From: CAVUBL01 sp963837945
Lineage (GTDB): Bacteria; Acidobacteriota; Thermoanaerobaculia; Multivoradales; DATKCC01
Assembly: GCA_963837945.1 (NCBI GenBank)
Contig: CAWIQD010000016.1
Span: 310,001-374,000 of the forward strand
Direction: 5' to 3'
DNA: 64,000 nucleotides
Under the pieces are notes generated by a model, which was given only the letters and a program-made list of their open reading frames with translations, ran no database searches and was not told the DNA's origin. This document shows, in pieces, positions 1 to 8,726 of this stretch. The stretch's first letter is position 1; each line of letters starts with the position of its first letter. The position numbers and the translations under genes were made by a program.

Positions 1-302
1 CGGGCTTCGACCCGGCCTTCGGTGACCACAGCGTCGGCCTGGTCACCATGGGCCTGACGATCCGCGAGGCGATCGCCGAGGGCGCCCGCGAGTACGACCT
101 GCTGCACGGAGACGAGAGTTACAAGTTCCTCTGGGCCGAGCGCACCCGCTCGCTGGTGCGCCTCGAGCTCTACCCGCCTTCGGCCGAGGCACGCTTGAGG
201 CGCCGGGGGCGCGCTCTGGCGCGCGAAACCCGCTCGCGCGTGCGCGCCTGGCTCAGCGACCGGGCGCCGGCGGCGGGGAAAGGAGGGGGGGCGAGAGCCT
301 GA
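1..302 (+). CDS. GNAT-type acyltransferase, C-terminal part only (runs off window start)
   Basis: The frame is open from base 3 and stops with TGA at 300-302, so only about 99 C-terminal residues are visible. The tail matches the BioF2-like/CelD GNAT superfamily common in exopolysaccharide loci: a stretch ending HSVGLVTM, a helix, then YDLLHGDESYKFLWAE, where the YDLL and YK..W residues are typical. These cytoplasmic enzymes move an acyl or aminoacyl group onto a glycan or its precursor. The last 40 residues are Arg/Ala-rich and probably a flexible tail. The stop overlaps the next start (TGATG), so it is translationally coupled to the polysaccharide operon. The family is inferred from motifs; donor and acceptor are unknown. 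Confidence 0.72.
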   Translation, partial: GFDPAFGDHSVGLVTMGLTIREAIAEGAREYDLLHGDESYKFLWAERTRSLVRLELYPPSAEARLRRRGRALARETRSRVRAWLSDRAPAAGKGGGARA

Positions 303-1444
303 TGCTGCGCAAGCTCGTCAAGACCGTCGGGGCCAACGGCCTCCACGCCGCGGGTGCCGATCGGTTGATCGGCCGCCTGACCGGGCGGGGCGGGCGGCGG
401 CCGCTCGTCCTCTGCTACCACCGGGTGGTCGAGGACGTCCGCGAGCACCCGTTGAGCGCCCCCGCCATGCTGGTGAGCCAGCGCACGCTGGAGGCCCAGC
501 TCGACTGGGTGGGCCGGCGCTACGACTTCGTCGGCCTCGACGAGATCGGCCGCCGGCTCGAGGCGGGGGGCGGCGGCCGCCGCGCTCGCCGCCCGCTCGC
601 CGCGGTGACCTTCGACGACGGCTACGCCGACGTCTACCACAACGGCTTTCCGCTGCTGCGGCGCAAGGGCATCCCGTTCGCCGTCTTCGTGGTCACCGGG
701 GTCGTCGACACCCACGGCCCTCACCTCCACGACGAGCTCTACGTCCTGCTCGAGCGCCTGCGCGCCCGCGAGGGCGCCGAGCGCCTGGTCCGGCGGCTCG
801 AAGGGGTCGGGATCGCGGCCCACCGCTTCCGCCCCGGCCGGCACGCGCCGGCCGAGTGGCTCGTGGACCTGGTCGAGCACCTCCTGCGCAGCCTGCCGCG
901 CCGCGAGCTCCTGCCGCTTCTGGTGGCGCTGCGCAGCGAGGTCTCGGTACCGGGGGCCCTCGCCGAGGAGCTGCGGCCGATGACCTGGCCGATGGTGGTC
1001 GCCTTGCACGAGTCGGGCGTGACGGTGGGCTCGCACACCCGCAGCCATCCGATCCTTCCCAACGAAGGCGCGGAGACGATCCGCGCCGAGCTGGCGAGCG
1101 CGAAGCGGGCGCTCGAGGAGCGCCTCGGCGGCGAGGTCCGCCACCTGGCCTACCCGGACGGCCAGTTCTGCCCCACGACGGTCGAGGCGGCGCACGCCGC
1201 CGGCTACCGCTACGCCTACACCTGTTGCGCGCACGGCCTCGCCGGCCGGCCGCTGCTCACCATCCAGCGCAGGTCCTTCTGGGAGCGCTCGAGCGTCGGC
1301 CTCTCGGGCCGCTTTTCGCCGGCCATCGCGGCCTGCCAGGTCCAGGGTGTCCTCGACCTCGCGCGCCCGTGCCGGCTCGACCACCGCCGGCGCCGGCCGG
1401 CGAGGCCGAGGCGCGGGCGCAAGCCGCAGGAGGTCTCGGCGTGA
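302..1444 (+). CDS. polysaccharide deacetylase family protein (NodB-like)
   Basis: 380 residues. The NodB fold is shown by the metal-site motif TFDDGYAD at residues 103-110 and the zinc H-x3-H motif SHTRSHP at 244-250. The C-terminal part includes AYPDGQF and the family's usual barrel end. The first 40 residues contain the strand LVLCYHRV typical of the family. There is no signal peptide, so it probably acts in the cytoplasm or at the membrane on a lipid-linked N-acetylated sugar. XrtA-type EPS loci usually carry a deacetylase like this. The start ATG overlaps the stop of the upstream acyltransferase gene, and its own stop overlaps the GTG of the epimerase gene. The last 30 residues are Arg/Pro-rich and low in complexity. 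Confidence 0.9.
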   Translation: MLRKLVKTVGANGLHAAGADRLIGRLTGRGGRRPLVLCYHRVVEDVREHPLSAPAMLVSQRTLEAQLDWVGRRYDFVGLDEIGRRLEAGGGGRRARRPLAAVTFDDGYADVYHNGFPLLRRKGIPFAVFVVTGVVDTHGPHLHDELYVLLERLRAREGAERLVRRLEGVGIAAHRFRPGRHAPAEWLVDLVEHLLRSLPRRELLPLLVALRSEVSVPGALAEELRPMTWPMVVALHESGVTVGSHTRSHPILPNEGAETIRAELASAKRALEERLGGEVRHLAYPDGQFCPTTVEAAHAAGYRYAYTCCAHGLAGRPLLTIQRRSFWERSSVGLSGRFSPAIAACQVQGVLDLARPCRLDHRRRRPARPRRGRKPQEVSA

Positions 1445-2613
1445 GGCCGCTCGAGGTGATGTGCATCGCCGGTTGCCGGCCGAACTTCGTCAAGCTCGCG
1501 CCGCTGCTCGAGGAGATGGGCCGCCGTCCCGAGATCCGGGCGACCCTCGTGCACACCGGCCAGCACTACGACCGGCAGATGTCGGGCGTCTTCTTCCGCG
1601 ACCTCGGCCTGCCGCAGCCGGACGTCGACCTCGGCGTCGGCTCGGGCTCGCACGCGGCCCAGACGGCGCGCGTGATGGAGGGTATCGAGCCGGTGCTCCT
1701 CGAGCGCCGGCCCGACCTGGTGCTGGTGGTGGGTGACGTCAACTCGACGGTCGCCGCCGCGATGACGGCGGTCAAGCTGGGCATCCCGGTGGCCCACGTA
1801 GAGGCCGGGCTCCGGAGCTTCGACCGGGAGATGCCCGAGGAGGTCAACCGGGTGCTCACCGACTCGATCTCGGACTTCCTCTTCGCCAGCGAGGCGAGCG
1901 GCGCGGCGAACCTCGCCCGCGAGGGGACGGCGCCGGAGAAGGTCTGGCTGGTCGGCAACGTGATGGTCGACGCCCTCCTCGCGCGCCTCGAACGGATCTC
2001 GCGCTCGACGGCGCTCGCGCGCTGGGGCCTCGTCCCCCGCCGCTACGCCGTCCTGACCCTGCACCGCCCGGAGAACGTCGAGGACCCGGCGGTCGCCGGC
2101 CGGATCGTCGCCGCCGTCCGCGAGCTCCAGCGGCAGCTACCGGTGGTCTTCCCGGCCCATCCCCGCACCGCCAAGCGGTTCCGCGAGATGGGGCTGTGGG
2201 AGGTGCTCGAGAAGGCCCCGGACGTCCAGCTCACCGGCCCGCTCGGCTATCTCGACTTCCTGCGGCTGGTCCAGTGCTCGGCCTGCGTGCTCACCGACTC
2301 GGGCGGCCTGCAGGAGGAGGCGACCGCGCTCGGTGTGCCCTGCCTGACGCTGCGCCCGTCGACCGAGCGGCCGGCGACGGTGCTCGAAGGCACCAACCGG
2401 CTGGTCGGCACGCGCCTGCGGGCGATCGTCGACGGCGCCCTCGAGGCCCGGCGCGGCGAGTGGGCGGCGAGCGGCGTGCCGGAGCTCTGGGACGGCCGCG
2501 CCGCCGGCCGGATCGTCGACGTCCTGCTCGCCGAGAGCGAGCGCATCCGCGACCTCTATCTCCGCCTCCGAAGGAGGGCGACGTGCTCGCAGGCGACGGA
2601 ATCGGCGGCGTGA
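1441..2613 (+). CDS. wecB: UDP-N-acetylglucosamine 2-epimerase (non-hydrolysing)
   Basis: 390 residues from a GTG that overlaps the upstream TGA (GTGA). The protein converts UDP-GlcNAc to UDP-ManNAc in the cytoplasm and supplies an amino sugar for the polysaccharide. Recognisable blocks run in order: CIAGCRPNFVKLAPLL at the N-terminus, HTGQHYDRQM, GDVNST, HVEAGLRSFDREMPEEVNR (with the catalytic acidic and His residues of the family), HRPENV, and TDSGGLQEEA in the UDP-binding half. Length and motif order are as in WecB/MnaA. An AAGGAGG at 2571-2577, inside the end of this gene, serves the next gene. Assignment to the family is secure; the exact sugar-nucleotide is inferred. Confidence 0.95.
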   Translation: MRPLEVMCIAGCRPNFVKLAPLLEEMGRRPEIRATLVHTGQHYDRQMSGVFFRDLGLPQPDVDLGVGSGSHAAQTARVMEGIEPVLLERRPDLVLVVGDVNSTVAAAMTAVKLGIPVAHVEAGLRSFDREMPEEVNRVLTDSISDFLFASEASGAANLAREGTAPEKVWLVGNVMVDALLARLERISRSTALARWGLVPRRYAVLTLHRPENVEDPAVAGRIVAAVRELQRQLPVVFPAHPRTAKRFREMGLWEVLEKAPDVQLTGPLGYLDFLRLVQCSACVLTDSGGLQEEATALGVPCLTLRPSTERPATVLEGTNRLVGTRLRAIVDGALEARRGEWAASGVPELWDGRAAGRIVDVLLAESERIRDLYLRLRRRATCSQATESAA

Positions 2614-3930
2614 CGCTGCCGGGGGTCCGGATCCGCCACGGCCGGCTCGGCCGCCGGGCGGCCGGGGGCGGCGTGGAAGCCGGCGCCGGCAGCGGCCTCG
2701 AGCGCTCGCCCACCACCCCGTGGTCGTACAAGCTGCTGGCCGGCTTTCTTCTCCTGCTCTACACCAACGCCGCGCTCCTGGTGCCGGCGCTCGCGCCCTT
2801 CGCCCCCGCCCAGTCGGTCGCGTTCGCGGCGCTCGCGGTGCTGTTCGTCGAACGCAGCCTGGCGCACGGCCGGCACGCCGCGATCCGGCTCGCCTGGCCC
2901 GAGAGCCACCTGCTGCTCGCCTTCCTCGCCGCGGCGGCGGTCTCGAGCTTCACCGCCCTGTGGACCCGGCTGGCGGTCGAGAGCACGCTCGAGCTCGCGA
3001 AGTTCGTCGCCATCTATCTGCTCCTGGTCAACACGGTCGAGAGCTGGCGGCGGCTGCGCACAACCTACGCGGTGATGGCGATCGGCGGCCTCGCTCCCGG
3101 CGCTCGGCACGCTCCAGCACCTGCGCGCCGGCGAGCTGGTCGAGGGCGACCGCGCCGGCTGGATCGGCATCTTCGCCAACCCCAACGACCTCGCCTACAG
3201 CCTGGTGCTCCTCTTCCCCCTGGTCCTGGCGCTCGCCACGGTGGTCACCGGCTGGCGCCGGGCGGCGCTCGGCGGCGCCCTGGCGCTCTACGCCGCGGCC
3301 GTCTTCTGGAGCTACTCCCGCGGCGGCCTGATGGGCTTCGCGGTGGTCGCGGGCCTGTGCTTCTGGCTCTGGGTGCGGCCGAAGTGGCGCCTGCCGGGGC
3401 TCGTCGTCGGAGTGCTGCTCTGCGCGGTCGTCCTCGGCTCCTTCTGGCACCGCTCGGAGGGGTTCGGCGACCTGGTCGCGGACACCACCGTCAACGAGCG
3501 CCTGGACACGATCCGCGCCGGCCTCGCGATGTTCGCCGACCATCCCGTCCTCGGCGTGGGGATCGGCTGCTCGGTGCTCGGCTGGCCGATGTACGCGCCC
3601 TCGGGCTCGGCCGCCGAAGGCTGGCTCCACAGCCACAACACCATCGTCCAGGTGCTGGGCGAGACCGGGGCCCTCGGGGCGCTCGCCTACGTCCTGCTGG
3701 TGGGCTTCGGCCTCTGGCGCTCGCACCGGCTCGCCCGCCGCCTCCGCGCCGCCGGCCGGCCGGACCTCTTCCGCCTGGTCTCGGCGATCGAGATCTCGCT
3801 CGTCGGCTTCCTGGTCTGCGGCCTCTCCGGCGGTTACGTGCTGAGCTGGTTCCCCTATCTCGTCCTCGGGCTCGCCTCGGCGGCCCAGGTGGTGGCCCGC
3901 GAGACGCCGGCCGCGGAGGAGGCGCCGTGA
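2583..3930 (+). CDS. O-antigen ligase/polymerase-like membrane protein, interrupted by a frameshift
   Basis: The start is GTG 2583, five bases after a perfect AAGGAGG (2571-2577) and inside the end of wecB. The first frame encodes hydrophobic segments up to VMAIGGL near 3092. The protein continues one base out of frame from about 3094 with LPALGTLQHLRAG through NPNDLAYSLVLLFPL, the Wzy_C/O-antigen-ligase region (SRGGLMG, DHPVLGVGIG, HSHNTIVQVLGETG) and more membrane helices to 3928-3930. An in-frame stop at 3073-3075 in the second frame shows the halves cannot be one uninterrupted frame. One extra base near 3090-3096 explains it. The family polymerises or ligates glycans in the periplasm. Either a sequencing error or a recent inactivation is possible. 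Confidence 0.82.
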
Positions 3931-5456
3931 GCGCCGCGCGCGCCGAGCCCGGCGGCGGCGGGTTCACCTTCGCCCCGGCGCTCCAGCTGATGGCCGGCCG
4001 CCTGGTCGGGTTCGCGGCGACCTTCTTCGTGCCGGTGGTGCTCGCGCGGGTCTTCGAGCCGGCGGAGTTCGGCACCTACAAGCAGCTCTTCCTGATCTAC
4101 ACCACGCTCTTCAGCCTGGGCCAGATGGGGATGGCCGAGAGCCTCTTCTACTTCCTGCCGCTCGAGCCGGAGAAGAGCGGCCGCTTCCAGACCAACGCCC
4201 TCTACGGCCTGCTCGTCTCCGGGTCGGCGGCGCTCGCCGGGCTCTGGTTCGGGCGCCACGCGATCGCCGGCTGGCTCAACAACCCGTCGCTCGCCGGCCT
4301 CCTGCCCCTGGTGGGCGCCTATCTGCTCTTCATGCTCGCCGCCGCCGGTCTCGAGATCGGCCTCATGTGCCGCCAGCGATACCTGGCGGCGACCGCCTCC
4401 TACGCCCTCTCGGACATCCTGCGCGCGGCCGCGATGTTGGTGCCGGCGGTGCTGGTGGGCGGGATCCGGTGGCTGCTCCTGGGCGGGCTCGCCTTCGCCA
4501 TGGTCCGCCTCGGCGCCCACCTCGTCCTCCTCGCCCGGAATCGCGACGAGGGCGGCGAGCTGCGGGCGGACCGTGCGCTCGCCCGGCGCCAGCTCGGCTA
4601 CAGCCTGCCCTTCCAGCTCGCGGTGATGGTCGAGGTCGCCCAGGCCAACCTCCACCAGTTCGCGGTCTCCTCCTGGTTCGACGCCGCGACCTTCGCGGTC
4701 TACGCCGTCGGGTGCCTGCAGATCCCGCTGGTCGACTTCGCCGCCTCCTCGGCCGGCAACGTGCTGATGGTGGGCATGGGGCGGGCGCTCAAGGGGGGCG
4801 ACCTCGAGACGGCGCGCGGGATCTGGACCGGCACCACGCGCAAGCTCGCCCTGATCCTGTTCCCGTTCGTCACCCTGCTGCTGGTGTCGGCCGGCGACCT
4901 GATCCCGTTCCTCTACACCGACCGCTACCTCGCGAGCGTGCCGATCTTCATGGTCTGGACCTCGGTCGTGCTGCTGAGCGCCTTCCAGACCGACGCCGTG
5001 CTGCGGGTGTTCGCCGAGGTGCGCTTCATCCTCTACATGAACCTCGCCCGGCTGGGCGTGATCGTGGCGTCGATCGCCGCCGCGGTCTCGCTCTTCGGCC
5101 TGGTCGGGGCGGTCGCGGCGACCGTCCTCGGCACGCTGGTGGCCAAGAGCTTGGCGATGGTGCGCATCCGCCGGCGGCTCGAGACCGGCTGGGGCGGGTT
5201 GCTCCCCTGGCGCGACCTGGGCGCGATCGCGGCCACCAGCATCGCCGCCGCCGTGCCCGTGGTCTGGATACGCCCGGAGCTGGCGCCCGGCACCTTCGCC
5301 ACCCTGGCGATCCTGGGGCTGGTCTACGCCGCGGTGCTCCTGGTCGTGATGCTCTCCTTCGGCGTGCTCCGCGACGAGGAGGTCCGGGCGGTCCTGGACG
5401 CGGTCAAGAGAGTCACGGTCCGCGGTCCGCGGCCGGAACCCTCGGAGACGAGCTAG
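3927..5456 (+). CDS. oligosaccharide flippase family protein (Wzx-like)
   Basis: 509 residues, starting at a GTG that overlaps the ligase stop (GTGA). The protein is hydrophobic throughout with about 12-14 predicted membrane segments and no signal peptide. It begins with APALQLMAGRLVGFAATFFVPVV and ends in a short hydrophilic tail, the layout of polysaccharide flippases of the MOP superfamily. Motifs such as FEPAEFGTYKQLF after helix 1 (Arg/Glu-Gly-Tyr pattern) support Wzx/RfbX type. It would move the undecaprenyl-linked repeat unit across the inner membrane for the adjacent polymerase. It is separated from the amidotransferase gene by only 10 bases, which contain that gene's AGGAGG. Confidence 0.88.
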   Translation: MSAARAEPGGGGFTFAPALQLMAGRLVGFAATFFVPVVLARVFEPAEFGTYKQLFLIYTTLFSLGQMGMAESLFYFLPLEPEKSGRFQTNALYGLLVSGSAALAGLWFGRHAIAGWLNNPSLAGLLPLVGAYLLFMLAAAGLEIGLMCRQRYLAATASYALSDILRAAAMLVPAVLVGGIRWLLLGGLAFAMVRLGAHLVLLARNRDEGGELRADRALARRQLGYSLPFQLAVMVEVAQANLHQFAVSSWFDAATFAVYAVGCLQIPLVDFAASSAGNVLMVGMGRALKGGDLETARGIWTGTTRKLALILFPFVTLLLVSAGDLIPFLYTDRYLASVPIFMVWTSVVLLSAFQTDAVLRVFAEVRFILYMNLARLGVIVASIAAAVSLFGLVGAVAATVLGTLVAKSLAMVRIRRRLETGWGGLLPWRDLGAIAATSIAAAVPVVWIRPELAPGTFATLAILGLVYAAVLLVVMLSFGVLRDEEVRAVLDAVKRVTVRGPRPEPSETS

Positions 5457-5466
5457 GAGGCAGACC

Positions 5467-7515
5467 ATGTGTGGCATCGCAGGCATCTTGAGCTTCGAGG
5501 AACGGCCGGTGGCCCCCGCCCGGGTGCGCGCCATGACCGACGCCCTGGTCCACCGCGGGCCGGACGACGAAGGGCTCTTCTTCGGGCCGGGGGTCGGCCT
5601 GGGCATGCGCCGGCTTTCGATCATCGACCTCGCGACCGGCCGGCAGCCGATCGGCAACGAGGACGGCACCGTCGAGGTGGTCCTGAACGGCGAGATCTAC
5701 AACTTCCGCGAGCTCCGCCGCCGGCTCGAGGCCCGGGGCCACGTCTTCCGCACGGCGACCGACACCGAGGTCATCGTCCACCTCTATGAGGAGGAGGGTG
5801 CGGCCTGCGTCGAGAGCCTGCGCGGGATGTTCGCCTTCGCCCTCTGGGACGACTCCCGCCGGCGCCTGCTGGTGGCCCGCGACCGGCTCGGGATCAAGCC
5901 GCTCTACTGGGCGCGCTACCACGGCCCGCACGGCGACACCCTCGCCTTCGGCTCCGAGGTCAAGGCCATCCTCGCCCTGGGCGAGCTCCCCGTCGAGCTC
6001 GACTGGGGGTCGGTCCAGCACCTCTTCCACTTCTCGACCACGCCGCCAGCGGCGTCGATCGTCGCCGGGATCGCCAAGCTCGAGCCCGGGCACCTGCTGC
6101 TCGCCTCGGCGCGCGGCGGGGTCGAGACCCGCTGCTGGTGGGAGCCGCGCTTCGAGGCCGACCCGGGCCCGACGGAGGCGGAGTGGATCGAGCGGCTGCG
6201 CGCCAAGCTCGTCGAATCGGTCGAGCTCCACCGCGTGAGCGACGTGCCGCTCGGCGCCTTCTTGAGCGGCGGTGTCGATTCGAGCGCGGTGGTCGCCGCC
6301 ATGACCCGCGGGGCTGGCTCCGGCTCCGGGCCGGTGCGCACCTTCTCGATCGGCTTCGAGGAGAGCGACTACTCGGAGCTCGACGTCGCCCGGATGGTGG
6401 CCGAGCGCCTGGGCACCCGCCACCGCGAGCAGGTGGTGGTGCCGGAGGTGGTCGAGGTCCTCGAAGAGCTCGCCTGGTACCTCGACGAGCCGTTCGGCGA
6501 CTCCTCGGCGATTCCCACCTACATGGTCTCGAAGCTCGCCGCCGACGACGTGACGGTCGTGCTCTCCGGCGACGGCGGCGACGAGCTCTTCGCCGGCTAC
6601 GACAAGTACCGGGTCGAGCGGCGCGAGCGGGCGAACCGGTTCCTGCCGGCGCCGGTGCGCCGGCTGCTCGGCGCGATCGGCGAGTCGCTCCCCGAGGGTG
6701 CCACCGGCCGCGAGCTGCTGCGCCACACGGCGCTCGTCGGAGCCGACCGCTACCTCGACGCGGGCACCCTCTTCAAGGACGATCAGAAGGCGAAGCTCTT
6801 CCGGCCCGACGTCCTCGAGCGGATGGCGCCCTACGACCCGCCGAACGCCGTCCGGCGCTTCCTCGACGGCTCGGACGGTCACTGGCTCTCGGCCCTCCAG
6901 CGCTTCGACCTCGCCACCTACCTGCCTCTCGACATCCTCACCAAGGTCGACCGCATGAGCATGGCGTCGTCGCTCGAGGCGCGGGTGCCACTGCTCGACC
7001 ACGAGCTCGTCGAGCTCGCCGCAAGGATCCCCCCCGAGCTCAAGCTGCGCGGTAATCGCACCAAGTACGTCTTCAAGCGCGCTCTCGAGGGGTGGGTGCC
7101 GCAGCCGGTCCTGGACCGCCCGAAGCGGGGCTTCGCGATCCCCCTCGGCGGGTGGTTCCGGGGCCGGCTCGGCCCCTATCTCCGCGAGCTGCTGCTCTCG
7201 GAGACCAGCCGCCGGCGAGGGATCTTCCAGGCCGGCTACGTCGAGGATCTCCTGCGCCTCCACGCGGCCGGCCGGCCCCTCGACCTCCAGCTCTGGACCC
7301 TCCTCTCGTTCGAGCTCTGGTGCCGGACCTTCCTCGACCGGGGGAAGGGCGCTTCCGCGGAAGGGAACCCGGCCTCCGTCGCCGCCGCGCCCGTCGCGCC
7401 GCGCGCCCCCCGCCGCCGGGCCTCCGCGGCGGCACGGGCGCCTGGCACGCCGCTTGCCCCTACCGAAGACGAGGTCGCCGTCCGGGGACTTTTCATTTCG
7501 CGAGAGGGGAGCTGA
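5467..7515 (+). CDS. asnB: asparagine synthase-like amidotransferase (glutamine-hydrolysing), first copy
   Basis: 682 residues. The start ATG follows AGGAGG at 5456-5461 and exposes Cys2 (MCGIAGI) as the class-II glutaminase nucleophile. The glutaminase domain covers about 1-210 (HRGPDDEG, LNGEIYNF, RDRLGIKPLYW). The ATP-pyrophosphatase domain has the P-loop SGGVDSSA near residue 267 and SGDGGDELFAGYDKY. EPS loci of the exosortase-A type carry such proteins, and there they are thought to amidate a sugar or peptide group rather than make free asparagine. The homologous part ends near FELWCRTFLDRG. The last 50 residues are Ala/Pro/Arg-rich and overlap a consensus sigma-54 promoter, so this tail may have little protein function. 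Confidence 0.92.
   Translation: MCGIAGILSFEERPVAPARVRAMTDALVHRGPDDEGLFFGPGVGLGMRRLSIIDLATGRQPIGNEDGTVEVVLNGEIYNFRELRRRLEARGHVFRTATDTEVIVHLYEEEGAACVESLRGMFAFALWDDSRRRLLVARDRLGIKPLYWARYHGPHGDTLAFGSEVKAILALGELPVELDWGSVQHLFHFSTTPPAASIVAGIAKLEPGHLLLASARGGVETRCWWEPRFEADPGPTEAEWIERLRAKLVESVELHRVSDVPLGAFLSGGVDSSAVVAAMTRGAGSGSGPVRTFSIGFEESDYSELDVARMVAERLGTRHREQVVVPEVVEVLEELAWYLDEPFGDSSAIPTYMVSKLAADDVTVVLSGDGGDELFAGYDKYRVERRERANRFLPAPVRRLLGAIGESLPEGATGRELLRHTALVGADRYLDAGTLFKDDQKAKLFRPDVLERMAPYDPPNAVRRFLDGSDGHWLSALQRFDLATYLPLDILTKVDRMSMASSLEARVPLLDHELVELAARIPPELKLRGNRTKYVFKRALEGWVPQPVLDRPKRGFAIPLGGWFRGRLGPYLRELLLSETSRRRGIFQAGYVEDLLRLHAAGRPLDLQLWTLLSFELWCRTFLDRGKGASAEGNPASVAAAPVAPRAPRRRASAAARAPGTPLAPTEDEVAVRGLFISREGS
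7443..7457 (+). promoter_or_regulatory. sigma-54 promoter (-24/-12) inside the 3' end of the first asnB-like gene
   Basis: TGGCACGCCGCTTGC matches the sigma-54 consensus TGGCAC-N5-TTGC at every fixed base, with the required 10 bases between GG and GC. Transcription would start near 7469, in AT-richer sequence (CTTTTCATTTCG), 49 bases before the glycosyltransferase ATG at 7518. It could uncouple the distal half of the operon from the proximal half. A PspF-type activator is encoded at 25452-26618. Confidence 0.6.
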
Positions 7516-7517
7516 GA

Positions 7518-8726
7518 ATGCACGGCCGGATGCGGGTCCTGGAGTTCGTGACCTCCTTTTGCCACGGGGGGACCGAGCGCCAGTTCTTGAACCTCGTCCA
7601 GGGGCTTCGCGCCTCCGAGATCGAGGTGCACGTGGCCTGCTTCCGGGTCGAGGGACAGCTGCGCGACGAGCTCCGGGAGGACGAGGCGCCGCCGATCCCG
7701 CTGACCGCGTATCCGTTCCCCAGCCTCCGGAGCCCCACCGTCGTGCGCCGGCTGGCCCAACTGGTCCGCTACCTGCGGCGCGAGCGGATCGACGTCGTCC
7801 ACACGACCGGGCTCTATCCCAACGTCTTCGGGGTGACCGCCGCCTGGCTCGCCCGCACGCCGGCGATCGTCGCCTCGGTCCGGGACATGGGCTCGATGTG
7901 GAGCCCGGGCCTGCTGCGCGTCCAGCGCGAGGCGTGCCGCCTGGCCGACGTGGTGGTCACCAACGCCGAGGCGGTCGCCGAGCGGCTGCGCGGCGAGGGC
8001 TATGCGGCCGAGAAGCTCGAGGTGGTCCACAACGGGATCGTGCCGCCGGCCACCGCGAGAGGCGCGGCCGGGCGTGACTTCCGCGCCTCCCTGGGGCTGC
8101 CCGCAGACGCCCCGCTGGTCGCCACCATCTGCCGGATCGACCACGTCAAGGCCCTCGAGGACTTCCTCTCGGCCGCCGCGCGGGTGGCGCGGAGCCGGCC
8201 GGACGCGCGGTTCCTGGTGATCGGCGGTCCGGCCGCCGGCGTCGGGCCGCAGTACGTCGCCGACCTCCAGCGCCGCGCCCGGCGTCTCGGCCTCGGAGAG
8301 CGGGTCGTCTTCACCGGTGCCCGCACCGACGTGCCGCAGATCCTCCCCGAGCTCACCGTCTCGGTCCTCTCCTCGCTCAGCGAGGGGCTGTCGAACTCGC
8401 TCCTCGAGTCGATGGCGGCCGGCGTCCCGGTGGTGGCGACGGCGGTCGGCGGCAACCCCGAGGTGGTCGACGAGGGGGTGACCGGGTTCCTGGTCCCGGC
8501 CTCCGACCCGAGCGCGCTCGCCCAGGGCGTGCTGCGCGTCCTCGGCTCGCCCCACCTCGCCGCCGAGCTCGGCCGGGCGGGCCGCACCCGGGTCGAGACC
8601 CGGTTCACCAACGAGCGCATGATCGAGCGCACCACGGATCTCTACCTGCGGCTCCTGGCGCGCCGCCACCGGTACGGCAGCCGGGCGCTCCCTCTCGCCG
8701 GCAGGGCGCAAGCGGGGCCGAGATGA
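7518..8726 (+). CDS. glycosyltransferase family 4 protein
   Basis: 402 residues. ATG 7518 follows GAGGGGAG and lies two bases after the asnB-like stop. The N-terminal Rossmann half contains FCHGGTERQFLNLVQGL, the loop that follows strand 1 in GT4 enzymes. The C-terminal half carries VATICRIDHVKALEDFL (donor-binding start of the GT-B second domain) and the E-x7-E motif within SEGLSNSLLESMAAG near residue 290. It transfers a sugar from a nucleotide donor to a lipid-linked intermediate on the cytoplasmic side of the membrane. It may be the first gene of a sigma-54-driven subtranscript. Sugar specificity cannot be read from the sequence. Confidence 0.9.
   Translation: MHGRMRVLEFVTSFCHGGTERQFLNLVQGLRASEIEVHVACFRVEGQLRDELREDEAPPIPLTAYPFPSLRSPTVVRRLAQLVRYLRRERIDVVHTTGLYPNVFGVTAAWLARTPAIVASVRDMGSMWSPGLLRVQREACRLADVVVTNAEAVAERLRGEGYAAEKLEVVHNGIVPPATARGAAGRDFRASLGLPADAPLVATICRIDHVKALEDFLSAAARVARSRPDARFLVIGGPAAGVGPQYVADLQRRARRLGLGERVVFTGARTDVPQILPELTVSVLSSLSEGLSNSLLESMAAGVPVVATAVGGNPEVVDEGVTGFLVPASDPSALAQGVLRVLGSPHLAAELGRAGRTRVETRFTNERMIERTTDLYLRLLARRHRYGSRALPLAGRAQAGPR

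Noticed and set aside
3090..3100. Programmed ribosomal frameshifting in the ligase-like gene
   Set aside because: There is no slippery heptamer or obvious stimulatory structure at the crossing point, and other genes in the window show similar single-base shifts.
3855..5669. A minus-strand frame of about 600 codons opposite the flippase gene
   Set aside because: Composition is dominated by His, Arg, Glu and Gln, as expected for the reverse of hydrophobic codons. It has no ribosome-binding site or family motif.
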